Source: Chlorella sorokiniana (Eukaryota; Chlorophyta; Trebouxiophyceae; Chlorellales; Chlorellaceae). From it: DNA of 64,000 nt. The translations under genes were made by a program, and so were the position numbers. The stretch covers positions 434,001 to 498,000 of the forward strand of contig CP084613.1 in assembly GCA_025917655.1 (NCBI GenBank). The letters run 5' to 3'. Position 1 is the first letter of the stretch. Each line of letters starts with the position of its first letter. Positions 49,068 to 61,300 of this stretch are shown here, in pieces. Below the pieces are notes generated by a model, which was not told where the DNA came from, searched no databases, and saw nothing but the letters and a program-made list of their open reading frames with translations.

Positions 49068-49710
49068 GCCTGCTGGGCCGTCCGCCGGGCAGTGAGCCGA
49101 GCCGGCCACCTCCCCACTACTCCCCTATTACTCTCTTTGCTGCAAGCCCCCCGCTTTGACTTTCCACCCGCTTTTTGTTGATCACATGAGTAAATCGACT
49201 ATCCTGATGGATTCTTAAGGCCCTCTTATCCTTGGTGGCAGCCCGCAAGTGCCAGCTGTGCTGCCAGCGCCAGCTGTACTGCATGTGCAGAGCACTGGAA
49301 CAGCCAGAGGCGGCAGGCTGAAGAGAAGGGTTGGGTTTGGCAAGGGAAGGTGAACAAGAGCGTATACAGGCAACACGAGGTAAGCAACGCAGGCAGGCAG
49401 ATGTGGCCCCGCTCACAGCATTGGCAGTGCTGCTAGGCCCACCCGCTGGCAGCACGAGCAAACAGTGGTTTCATACAGATGAACGGCATGGGATTAAGGA
49501 GGAGGAGTCCAGACGGGCCCAAGGGTCAACCGGCAGCGGGGTGTGCAGCAAGGCAGTGCACAGGGGGGCAGGAGGAACATGGGCCAGCGGCAGAGCCCGG
49601 GCGGCTGAATTAAGGGGTGGGGGTGGGGGGGGCAAGGGGAGCACTAGGAGGGGCGGACACTGCGCCAGCCCCGGGCCGAGGCGGGGCGGTGCGTGCGCCA
49701 AAGCGCCTGG
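49068..49710. other. Convergent 3' region, SUMO / OPR-like gene
   Basis: About 640 bp between facing stop codons. G-rich at 49615-49650; otherwise nothing recognised. Confidence 0.4.
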
Positions 49711-52700
49711 TCAGAAGGGCGGCTGCAGGGGCGCCAGCGGGGCGAGTCCCTCCACCAGCAGCGGCGGCTCGCCCCGGGCGGCAGCTTGGCCAGGCAGGCG
49801 TCCATGGTGGCGACGAGGGCGGGGTCGTACCGCCGCAGGCGCCGCAGTACGGACCACGTCTGGCGCAGCTCGTCCGCGCTGCGGGGGTGGCGGCGGTGGT
49901 GCAGAGTGCAGAGCGTGAGCTTGCGGTTGTGGCGCAACCGTTGTGAGGCTGTCGCATCGTGGTGAGAGCACCCGCGCAGCAGAGCGCGGAAGAAGCGGCG
50001 GAGGGCAGGATTGTCGCATGGGTGCATGCAGGCCACGCAGCGCTTGACCGGCACAAACGGCAGCAAGGCAGCTGGCAGGAAGCCGGCGGCGCAGCTGGTA
50101 GCGGCACCAGCAGACGGCTTGCCTCATGTCATCCACGGCGTCCCTGATGGCGGCGCAGCAAGCCCGAACCGACTCCGCCCGCGGTCCAGCCCCGCCGCCG
50201 CTGCCAGCTCCAGCGCGGCGACTGCGCCCGCGGGGGCATGCGGCGCAGGTCCGACGGCGGGGCCGTGCTGAGAAGCTCCAGCAGAACCTCCTTGGGCAAA
50301 CCTGGGGGTGGGGGGGTCATGGATGTTGAGCATGGGGCGAATGTGTGGGTGGGGGGTGGGGTGGGGGTGGGGGGCACGGGCGGTCGCTCCTGCCAGGGCA
50401 CTGAGAAAGCTGGGTATGTGCTCTGGGGATCCTTTTAAGACAGCGTGAGGTGGGGCGACGCGCCAGGCATGCAGTTGCCTAAGAGGGGCATGACAAGGGA
50501 TGAAACGAACGACGGCGGCAAACCAACAAGCGGGCAACCTGTGGCTACGGCTGGCCCCTCAGGGACAGGCCCCTGCATCAGCAGCGCAGGCAGCCGCAGC
50601 GCTGCGGCACCCACCTTGCACCTGCGCCACGGCTGCAAAGGCGGCGAGCTCCGCGGCTCGCTCCTGCAGCTCTGCAGAGCTGGTGCGGTTACCATGAAAC
50701 TCCGTCTGACGCAGCCTGGCCACGTGGGAAGCGGCCAGGGAGGCGAAGAGGGGGCCGTAGGCGGCGGGGGCCAACGCCGCCATGGCCCGCGCCACGTCGC
50801 CGGGCGCAGCAGCGTGCCGGAACGTGCGTGGAGAGCGGCGGCCAGAGGGTCCAGCAGCCGTGGGTCGGTCCAGCGCAGGCGGGCCGCAGCCAGGCTGAGG
50901 TTGGCGAGGTCGGCGGGTCCCAGAGCGTCGGCGGCGGCTGCCGCTGCGGCGGCAGCACGCAGCGCGGCGACGGCGGCCGGGGGCAGCGCGGTCGCATGCG
51001 ACGCATGCGCTGCCAGCGCCACCGCCGCAGCCGCTGCCTCATGCGGCGTGAGGCCGCGAGCGCGGGCCGCCAACTGCTCCACAGCCGCCGCTGCGGTTTC
51101 TGCGGCCGCCGCCCTCGCCGCGACTGCCAGCCCCCGCGCATCGCTCGTCGGCCGTCGCCCCTTGCTGGCGGCGCTTCCAGCGCGCTCGCCGTCCGTCTTG
51201 GCCGCCGTCAGCCGGCCCACCGCCCACACCAGGTTGCACAGCGCCGAGTTGGAGCATTGTTGGAGCTGGTCAACAGGCAGGCGCCGCAGCGCGGCGGCCA
51301 GGGTTGCATCTGCGGCAAGGTGGGCGACAGGCGCGACAAGTGTGTGTGTGTGTGTGTTGTGTGTGTGTGTTTGATTTTCGTTTTTGTGGTGGTGGTGTGT
51401 GTGGGGGGTGAGGGGCACGCCTCCACGCCTGTTTGCAGAAGTGTCGCATCCCTTTCCACCATGTGGCAAACAGGACGCCCCCAGGCCCGACATGCCACGC
51501 TCCTCAGTCTCATATGGTAACCCTCCTCCCCCTCCCACACACACATACACACACTCACAACAACAACCATGCTGCACAGCACCCCCCCTTTCCCCCACAC
51601 CCACCCACACCAAGCACAGTCAGCCGCTCGCTGAAAAAACCATACTGAAGCTCCCCTATGGTCCCAGCAGAGCGCACCTGGCACCGAGCCGTTGAGCTGG
51701 ACGCAGGCCCACAGCATGCCGATCACGTCCACCGCCTCGTACCGCTCAAGGTGGTCCCCCAGGTGGCGCACCCCCAGGGAGGCCACCCGCGGCATCCAGC
51801 TGCCCAACCGCGCAGCCGCCCACACCGCGCTGACGGCCTGGCGGGGCGACAGGGCGGCGCGGGTGGCTGACAGGCGGTCGATCAGGCCGCTGAAGAGCTC
51901 GGCGGCTGCGGAAGAAGGGGAGGAAGAGGGCAAGGGAGGGTGTGGTCGGTGCGTGGGCTCGGGAGGGGCGGGATGGAGTGGGGGGAGAGTGTTTTGAGTG
52001 GCACACATCACTCTGGCTGGCAGAACTTGGCAAACTTGCGAGCGGTTGTTGGAGCTACGCCGCAAGCTTGCAGAAGCGGCGGAGCGGGGCAGCGCGGCGG
52101 CTGGGGCAGGGCAGCAGCGGGGCCGCACCCGGCTCCATCTGCAGCTCCCCCAAGGCGATGACGATGCGCGCCACGTCATCCGCGCTGGCCTGCCGCAGCG
52201 CCGGCCGGCACTGCTGCAGCAGCGGCTCCACCACGCCCCCACCCGCAGCTGCTGCGCCGCCAGCCCCGACAGCAGCAGCGCCGCCTGCGCTGGGCCAAAG
52301 GGCGGCGGCGGCAGCGCGCGCGCGGCGGCGCTGCTGCGGCGGCGGCGGCGCCGCCGCCGGCCCCGCTGCTGCGGCCCACCGCGCGGCGGTCGCTGCTGCC
52401 GCTGCGGGCTCTACCGAGGGCAGCTCTGTGATTTCCGCTGGAAGCAGGTCGGTGCCCTGTCGCCGCCACGTCAGCAGCAGGCGGCGGCCCGAGGCCAGGG
52501 TGGCAGCCGCGGAGAAGCTGTCGGGGCCCGCAAGCGCCGCCTGCCGCGCGCGCGGCGTCACCGCCTCCCAAAACTTCGCCGCCGCTTCACACTCCCGCAG
52601 CACGCTGCCCGCCTCCCCAACGCTCAGAGCTGCCACAGCCTCGCTGGGGCCCTCCCCTGCGTCGCCCCCGCTGGCGGCCGCCGCCGCTCCGTGGCTGCTG

Positions 52701-54850
52701 GCCGCCCGCCGCCGCCGCTCGCTGGAGGCTGTGCATGCGCGGGATGATGCGGAACACGACCTTGTGGCTGAACTTGTAGCTGGCGTACGACTGCGGGGAC
52801 AGGAAGAAAGCACGCGGGGATGGAGGAAAGCGCGGTGGGAGGCAGGCTGGGACGGAAGGTCACCGTCGCTGCGAGGGTGCATGCCAGGGGGCAATCACAA
52901 CAGCACTTTCTTCTGACGCCACCTGGCGCTCCCGGGATCCGATCCCCCAGCCTGACCCGGTTGGCAGCCTGCTATGAGCCGGCAGCAACAAAGGCGTCCC
53001 AGCCTTGCCATCGCCGGGCGCCCCGCTTGCCCCAGCGTGCCCCCCCCCCCACCCCACACCACCATCAACTCACGTCCAGCGGCCGGTCCAGCACCCTGCC
53101 CTCTTCCGTCAACGCCACCACCAACGGGTTCAGCCCCGGCTGGGAGCACAGCCTGAGCTCCAGCTCAGCGAGCACCTCGCCGCCGGTGGCGCCTGACAGC
53201 TCACACTTGACCACGGTCACCTGGACGGGGATCGGAGGGGGGCGGTGTGTGTGTGTGTGGGGGGTGGTTGCGGGGGGGAGGGGGAGGAGGCCTGGCATGC
53301 GCCTGGCGGCGAGGCAGATCAAGGGGCAGTGCTAGGTGGGATGGGACATGGCTGGGGGAAGGGGAAAGGGGGAGACTTCATCTTGCACGCCAAAGGGTGG
53401 GTCGAGGGGCAGGTCAAAATGTGTGTGTATGGGGGGGGAGAGGTGTCAAGGAAAGGGCCAAGTTTGGGGCAGGACGGGACGGCGCATAGGCGGGGTTGGT
53501 TGGGGGAGGAAACACGCAGGGTCACCAGCAGCGGCAGGCGGCAGCACTGGGGCATCGGGCACGGCAAGGGGACGCATGCAGGAGACATGATGCTGCTGCC
53601 ATGCTGCAGCCCCAAGGCCAGCTTTGGGCTGGCAGCAGCGCATGTCAGCAGAGCGCGCGCAGCAGGCGGGGGGCAGGCAGGGGGCCCCACCATTCGCTTC
53701 CAAGAGGCCACCCGCATCTTCACCCCCACCGCCGCCACCGCAGCATCCACGGGCGTGTCGTGCACCCAGTTGATCCCGGGCAGCTGCGGAGGGAGGGCAG
53801 GGGGCGCAGCAGGGTTTGGGGGCGGACGGGGCGAGAGGGGCTGGCTGGCCGGCTTGCAAAAGTACGAGGGAGCAAGCAGAGCCAGCACCACTCGCGGCGG
53901 CGCAAGGGGCGAGGCGAACGGCGCATGCGTGAAACCAGCTGGCCCAGCGCTGCCGCCTGACCTGGGCCCCCGCTGCATCGGCCGCGCCGCGCTCCCGTTC
54001 CGCGTCTGCCTCTGCTGCCAGCGCTCGGTAGGCCTCCAGCCGCAGGCGGCACTCGTCCGTCAGCCGCAGCAGCACGTCGCGAGCCACCGCGCCGCCCTCC
54101 CGCCCGCACAGCCAGCCGAGCATCGCGAGGTCGGCGGGGGCGAACAGGGACAGGCTCATGCCCTGCTGCAGCAGGCCGGCCAGGGCCAGGAAGAGGGGGA
54201 GTGGAAGGAAGGGTCCAGCACGCTGCCCGCCCACAGCAGCGCGCACAGCTGGGAGGGCTGGTACTGAGTCAGCCGCTCGTGCGCCGTGGCGTGCATGGCG
54301 CGCAGCACCGGCCGCGCCGCAGGCAGCTGCAGCACGCCCATGGACCAAGCGGAGGCGGCCAGGGAGGCGGGAGCCATGGCGGGCGCGTGTGCAGCCGCCA
54401 GCTGCACCAGCAGCTGGGCCAGCGCTGCGCCGCCCCGCCCGCCGCCCGCCGCCGCATCCGTCCCGCTCAACAGCCTGCGCTTGGCGGCTGCTTCCAAGGC
54501 CGCGGCCACCTCCGGGCCTTGCAGCTCGCCGGCGTGGCGCAGCAGCAGCTGGTGCAGCTGGCCGGCGGTGGTGGCCGCCGCGAGGCGCCGCGCAACGGTC
54601 CCGCCTCGGCGCCGCTGCCATTCTCGCCGCCCTGCCCACAGCCGTCTGCACGGTGGGTGCCGCTTCGGTCTTGCTCGGTGAAGGCCGCACAGGCCACCTG
54701 GCGCCGGCTGCGAGAAGGAACAGCAACGGCTGCCGTGCGGGCACAGGTGCCACTGCTGCCGCCGCCCGCTGGTGGCTGCCGCCTGCTGCTACCGGCCGAT
54801 GGCGCTCTGGGGCTGCAGCAGGCAAATGGCAATCGTGCGTCGCTTCGCAT
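49711..54850 (-). CDS. Large helical-repeat protein, OPR/FAST-like (organelle RNA factor?)
   Basis: Built of degenerate helical repeats whose second helix reads like the octotricopeptide/FAST motif: LAASAWSMGVLQLPAARPVL and LCALLWAGSVL (about 54370-54225), LAMLGWLCGREGG (about 54120), DVARIVIALGELQ (about 52170-52135), AVSAVWAAARLGSW and VIGMLWACVQLNG (about 51845-51690), ALCNLVWAVGRL (about 51240), LANLSLAAARLRW (about 50910), LPKEVLLELLSTAP (about 50300-50260), and a C-terminal exon with ADELRQTWSVLRRLRRYDPA (about 49885-49825). The N-terminus from 54850 (MRSDARLPFACCSPRAP) looks like a transit peptide ending near VACAAF. OPR proteins bind organelle transcripts to control stability or translation (for example Tbc2). 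No RAP domain is visible. Several frame changes occur in the Ala/Arg-rich parts. It could be two genes, with a join around 52700; the middle exons (INWVHDTPVDAAV, VTVVKCELSGATGGEV, SYKFSHKVVFRIIPRMH) are unfamiliar. Confidence 0.45.
51310..51677 (-). other. Intron with complementary TG-rich 5' and CA-rich 3' blocks
   Basis: On the sense (minus) strand the donor GTGCGC is at about 51677 and the acceptor CCGCAG at about 51310. Sense TG/G-rich sequence covers about 51611-51533 and sense CA/C-rich sequence covers about 51420-51337, so the two ends of the intron could pair. The pairing is inferred, not computed. Confidence 0.6.
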
Positions 54851-55300
54851 GCAGGCGACATCGGGACGGGAAGCCGCTTCTCAAAGCACAGGGAACGGCA
54901 ACTGGGGCTCAGACTTGCTAGTACGCTGCGATGATACCTGCAAAGGTTGGTGCCGGCTCTTCCGGAGGTCGTAGGATGCTGAGGCAGCGAAGCCATGCTA
55001 CATGCCTTCGCCAAGAGAAACCATCTTCTCGGAAGTCGGCCTGCTTGTCCTATCAATCGGTTCAATTTTCATGTTGTGAACATGCTGTTTGTTAAAGGCA
55101 AGGAATCGAATTGGCTGAGACCCGCACGCCAGCTCGGACGCAATTCAAGCTGGTTGAAGTGGTGCTCCATCACGACTGCTGTCATCATCAACTGCTGATT
55201 CGATACATGCAAACCTGTGTGAAGGCACACACGAACTGCTTAGGCGAGGATGTTGAGCGGGTGACATCCCACAGCACAGAGTGGCCGTCCTGGCAGCAGA
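54851..55300. promoter_or_regulatory. Divergent promoter region, OPR-like / WAC-HARE-DDT genes
   Basis: About 450 bp between two start codons on opposite strands, AT-richer than its surroundings (55010-55260). Confidence 0.4.
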
Positions 55301-58300
55301 ATGCCGCTGTTAAATCGCAAGACTTACGAGTTCTTGCCAACAACGGCGCCCCCCCATCTGGCGTCCGACCAGGAGGTGTGTTGGCGATTTGATCGCTGTT
55401 TTGCCTCAAGCTGGCTGCCTGGACATCCGTCTCAGGACCCTCACGTCGGCGTTCACCCGCACCGAAGGACCTAGCCCCCGGCTGCGCCTGCCAGACAGCT
55501 GCCAGACAACCCCTCGCCGCCGCCACCTGCCTGCAGGTGTGGGTCGTGAAGGCGACGGGCGAGGTGTGCGCCAGCTACGAGGTGTACCTGCAGAAGGTGG
55601 CGCTGTATGACCAGCCAGTCTGGTCCTGCAAGTACACCAGCCGGGGCGGGCTGCAGCTGGAAGATGCACTGGCCTCCGAGCGCAAAGCCCTGGCGGCGCT
55701 GGCGGCGGTGAGGGTTCAAGGGCCACCTGTGCAGCGCATTAAATGCGCACGATGCCTGTGCTTACAATCAAGATGATTTGCAGGCTGTGAGCCTGTTGGC
55801 GTGTGCACAGCAGCCTGGCTGCTGTTCAAGCATGCACCGCCGTCGTTCCCAGCGGTACATTACTGCTGTGTTTCGCGCAGTTCCCCAAAGACCTGGAGGA
55901 GCCCGTGTGCCGCGCAGTGCACCACAGCCTGCTGCGGCTCGACGAACTCGTGAGCTCCATCTACGACAGCCTGCGGTCAGCCGCCCCCGAGGGCGCCGCC
56001 GCCGATGCGGGGCCTGCAGCGGCTGGTGCGCAGCAGCAACAGGACAGCCCCTCGCCTTTCGGCAGCAAAGAAAACGAGCCGCAGCAGGGCGGCCCGGCCA
56101 CCACCGGGCGCCGCCGGCAGAGAAACCGTCGGCACCCAGCGGAGACGGGGCGGCTGAGGGCGGCGCGGCCGCCGCCGCCGCCGCCGCCGAGCTGGAGCCT
56201 GCGACCGCACAGAAGGCGGGGGGAGCTGCTGCAGGCGGCGAGGGGGCCAAGAGCGGCAAGAAGCCCAAGACGCCAAAAGCACCGGTGTCCAAGCCCCTGC
56301 TGAGGACTTACATCATTGAGGTGAGCGGGCTCCTTGCTTGTAGTTATCATCAACTGGGGCCGGCGGCAACCTCGCAGTCAAATGCCCACGTTCTTAACTT
56401 TTAGTGCCCTGCACTCTATTAGTTGGGAAACTCACGAAGCCCAACTGGTGTGCCTGCAGAACGCGGAGCAGCACGGGCCTGAGCATGCCGCCAAGCTGGC
56501 GTGGGTGGTGGCGCCGGCGCTGCGGCAGCGGTACAGCCTGCCCGAGGAGCTGCCTGCGGAGGTGCGGGAGAAGCTGGCAGCGTCTGTCAAAGCGCCCAAG
56601 AGGAAGCTGGGTGAGCGGAGGGCGCGCTCTGCTTGGCGCCTGCATCAACCGCCGTGTTCTTCGGGTTCAGCAGCCGTCAAGCCTTCTCTGCAGTGCCCAG
56701 GGGGCTTGTACCGCCGTTCCTGCTCATGCACTCGTTTTGGGGATCGGCTCTGCAGAGGCGCCCAAGGGCTTGGGGGCACCAAGCTGCCCAACAAGAAAGA
56801 GAAAAAGCCAGCGGGGGCCGGCGACGCCAACGGCGAGTCGGCGGGTGCAGCGGCCGCAAAGGAGGCCAAGCCGCCAAAAGAGAAGGCGCCCATGGTCTCA
56901 GTGGCGGCCAAGCCGCTGGAGGTGAGTGCAACTGCATGCTGTGGTGTCACGTCATACCCACGCTCGCCTCAGCAGCAAGAACGCTGGGCCCCGCTCACGA
57001 GCATGCCTGCCTCGCCTACACTGATGGGCCCTGCACAGCAGTGGGCACCGCTCTGCATTGCCGCACCTTTAATCCGCCGCTGTTCCCGGTGGTACTGCAG
57101 GAGGTGGAGAAGCAGTACAAGGAGGGCACCTTGAAGCATACGCTCGTGGCGGTGCTGAAAGCGGTGCAGCCCGAGGCGCTGACTGCCGTGGGTGAGCCCC
57201 CCGCCCGCTGCGTCCGTGCATTCTCAAAACAAACGTGCTGCCAGCCTGCGCGTGTTGCTTGCTCGTGCTTCAATGTTGCTGTGGAGCCTGGCTTACCTGC
57301 ATGGCTTGCCAGCTTTGACGGCTTGCTGAGCTGTTTTATTTGTCTTTCCAGGCATTGTGGACAAGGCAAAGGAGTTGGGGTTGAAGGAGCTAGATGAAAA
57401 GGAGCACAACCGCATCCCAAATGTGAGACCGCTGATCCCGTGTCGTTCGCATGTGTGCAGCTGTGCGCTGTGGTTCTCTTTACGTTGAAACATGAATGTC
57501 TTTCATTTTGAAAGCGCCTAGTCAACGTCTGACAGCTGTTTCGGTTTCTGTTGCAGGCCCTCGCCACCGACCCCAACTTCATCCGCATTTCCAAGGGCGC
57601 CTATTCGCTGCACTGCTTCCACCCCGAGCGGGAGCAGCTGGTGAAGGCGCCGCAGCCCAAGGAACCCAAGGAGCCCAAGGAACCCAAGCCGTCCAAGAAG
57701 GCTGCTGCCGCCACCGGCACGCCTGGCGCCGGCGCTGCGGATGCCGCCACGAGCACAGCCAAGAAGGCCAAGGACAGCGGGCCGATGGTGCGGGTTGAGG
57801 CCAAGCCATTGGAGGTGAGGCCCCGCCCCACACACACGCACCTTGCCGCTTCTGTTTCAGACCGGCGCTTCCCCTCACACCTGCGAAATCCGCCACGTGT
57901 ATTGCAGGAGGTGGAGAAGCAGTACAAGGAGGGCACCGTGAAGCACATGCTGGTCACGGTTCTGAAGGCTGTGCAGCCCGAGCCGCTGACCGCTCAAGGT
58001 GAGGATGTAGGCAGAGCGGTGTTGTTGCATATGCTCCGTGACCCCACCTTGTGCACCATCGGTCACCTGCCGGCGCGAGTGCTGCTTCCCCGCCTGCAGC
58101 CATCATAGAGAAGGGCAAGGGGCTGGGCATAGAGGGCGTCGAGGAGAAGTCCAAGGCCATTCCGAGCGTAAGCCACCTGAGCGCTGCAATTGCGCCTTCA
58201 CGCTTTTGACACCTTGCTTTCCTGCTGGCCCCCGTACTTCCTTTGAACCTTTGGAGCCCTGAAGCTTGCACAGTTATCTTGGAACCCTGAAGCTCGATGC

Positions 58301-61300
58301 TTGAAGCTTGGTTTTTGGCGAGCGCCCAAGTGCACCCCTGCGGTTGAGTGGCTGGTCAATGATCACGATCACTGCTTGCCCAATGATTGATGACTCTGCA
58401 GGCTCTGGCCGCTGACCCCAACTTCATCCGCCTTGACAAGGGCGCCTACTCGCTGCACTGCTTCCACTCTGAGCGGGAGCAGCTGGTGGCGCGGCAGCCC
58501 AAGGAGCCGAAGAAGGCCAAGGAGGGGGCTGATGGGGCCACCCCGTCGCTGCCTCTGAGCAGAAGCAGGCCAAAGAGGAGGTGCCGATGGTACGAGTGGA
58601 GCCAAAGGCTTGGGAGGTGAGGCGTGGCTCTTGTCCAAGCTCAGCCGTGCTCCATTCTGCAATGCGCTTCCAACTCGCAGAGTGGAACGGTTCCATTGGC
58701 AGTTTTGTTGATTTGTGGGTCATCCCTGCTTCTGAGCGTTGCTCCCATCCAACCTGCCTCACGGGTTGCCTATTTTGTGTGCGTGTACCGCAGGAGGTGG
58801 AGAAGCAGTACAAAGAGGGCACAGCCAAGCACGCCATCGCTGCGGTGCTCAAAGCCGTGCAGCCTGAGGCGCTCACAGTGCAGGGTGGGTGCCCTTGGGC
58901 CGACCCTGCGCGGAGGAGCATAATTCAGCGTTGCCATTGCCTCTGCTGAAGGCAGCCGCCTGTTTGGCCACAACTTGACCGGTGTGGCTCATCAGCATCA
59001 ACGCACTGGCAAGCGGTGTCCTGTTGCCTGTCTGCTACTGCACTGTCCTTGTTATGATTGCTGCAGGTATTGTGGATAAGGCGAAAGAGCTTGGCCTGGG
59101 TGATCTGGCGGAGAAGCAGAAGACGGTGGCTCAGGTGCGGCTGGGTAAACCGCGCTGCTGGGCTCTGGTCACCCTCCTCATGAGCAACGCCGCATGCCTT
59201 CACTTCGCAGTACGCTTTTGCATGATCCGAGTTGCTGCATCGTCCGCAGTATGGCCTTGGACTGAAGCAATAACATGCGCCGATGGTCTGCGGAACTGCC
59301 CACCCTCCTGCCGCAGGCGCTCGCCGCCGACCCCAACTTCATCCGCCTCGACAAGGGCGCCTACTCGCTGCACTGCTTCCACCCGGAGAGGGAGCAGCTG
59401 GTGCGCGTGAAGAAGCGCAAGTTTGAGTTTGGTGAGAGGCGCTGCTGCGGGCGGTGCGGGCCGTGTTGCCAGCACTGGCACCAGACTACTGTGCGCACAT
59501 GTGCACCTCTGTGTTCTTGGCAGTGATGCCGCACCTGGTCTGTCCTCCATCATCCCGCTGCCCCCTGCAGATGGCGAGGAAGGGGCCAGCAAGCGGCAGG
59601 AGGGCTCTGCCGCGCCTCAGGCGGGGGAGGAGGTGGACGGCCTTGCTCGAGCGGAGCATCAGGTTCGGCAGACGCAGCGGGGCTGGCCCTGCACCGTGCT
59701 GCCCTGGAGAAGGCGCAGGTGCGCTCACGCTCTGCATGCTGTGGTCCATCGGGCGGGACAAGCGGTGCAATGCTGTGGTCGATTCGCTCGCCCTGTTTGT
59801 TTGCCCACGCAGCGCCTGCCTCGTCTGCGGCTGCCTGCTGTTCTTTTGTGCCCTTCGGGCATTGCTGCTCTGCTCACTCCTTCAAGCAAAGCACAGCCAA
59901 GGCGCCCTTGACAGCCTCTGCGCGCATGCCCCTGCAGGCCGCGTTTGACGCGGCCAAGGCTGCCTACGCGGCAGAGCGCAAGAAGGAACGCACCAAGACT
60001 CCATCCAAAGAGCGGCGCGAGTCCGACATCCACAGTGAGGCCCTCTTTTGCAGCCTTTTTCTCAGTTTGTTGCTGCCGACGCAGCATGAGCGCATCGGCG
60101 CCCACAAGAGCACGTGCCCCCGCCTGCACAATCACTCAGCATCTCCAGTTTGGGTCGAGTCGCATTAGAAGATGGATGTCTTTTTGCTGCCCTTTTCCAA
60201 TGTCCGTTGTCCTGCACCCGCCTGCAGTCCCCTCCGAGCTGCTGGCCCGGTATGAGGTGACCGAGGAGGAGCGGGAGTTCAAGGGGAGGCAGACGACCGC
60301 AAGGGTCTGCTGGAGCACAGGTAGGCTGCTGCTGCCTTGCAGCCTCCAACGCCCTCCACACCCTTGGGAGACGCGTGGCTGCGCGGTCCGACAGACGCAG
60401 CACCCGCCCTCGCCACTCGCCTCCAGGCAGCCGAGCTGGGCTGTCACGCATCCACTGCAAGCTTTACTTGCTGCCCTACATGCCCCACTTGTTTTATATT
60501 TTATGCAGGCAGAAGCTGCAGGCACGCATCAAGGAGCTGGAGAAGGCCAAGAAGGCCTTCATTGAAGAGGAGCGGCGGAAGCGCGATGCGGCGGCCAAGG
60601 AGGGCAGTAAGGAGGCCAAGGTGGGCGGCCTATGTCTGCTTGCTTGGAGCTTTTACGAGCGGCCGAGAACCGGCGCAGCTGGGGCTGTGGTCGAATGTGG
60701 GTGACATGTTTCTGTGCATGCCCCGTGGTGAAAGCGGTACGCCTGTGGGTGGCATCTTGCACCGCGCAGGCAGCTGAGGCTGCCTTCCGCAAGGCGGAGC
60801 GAGCGCTGGAGGCGGAGCGGCGGTCGGTGGAGAGCGCAGAGAAGGCGGCGGCGGCCGCGGAGAAGCGCCTGGAAAAGTGCGGGCTGGCTGCGGTGCCCTC
60901 TTGCCTGCCTGTCCCTTGCTCGCAGCAGTGTTGCTGCCTTGCAGCAGGCGGTAAACAGCTGATTATGGGGCGTGCCGCACCCATTTCCATGCTGCAGGGA
61001 GAAGGAAAAGGCGGCCCGCGGGAGGAGCGCGCCAAGGAGCGCGAAGAGCGCGAGAAGCAGGCAAGGGCGGGGGCTGTGCCGCAGCCCTCCCTTCTGCGCT
61101 GATGTGGCTGCCGCCGTGACTGCCACCTCGCTGCCGCATCCAGTCCTCACATGCTGGTTTGCCAGACCCCGGCCCTCTTGTGCCCACATGGCTTGGCAGC
61201 CTCGCCCCCTGCTCTACTTTCGACTCCTCGCAGAAGCTGGCGGAGCGTGAGGATCGGGAGCGGCGGCGGGCCGAGGCAGCCAAGGCGAAGGAGGAGGCGA

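Noticed and set aside
57101-59431. Repeated blocks as a transposable element or local misassembly
   Set aside because: Each copy is coding, in frame, with conserved intron positions but diverged introns and linkers, which fits domain duplication.
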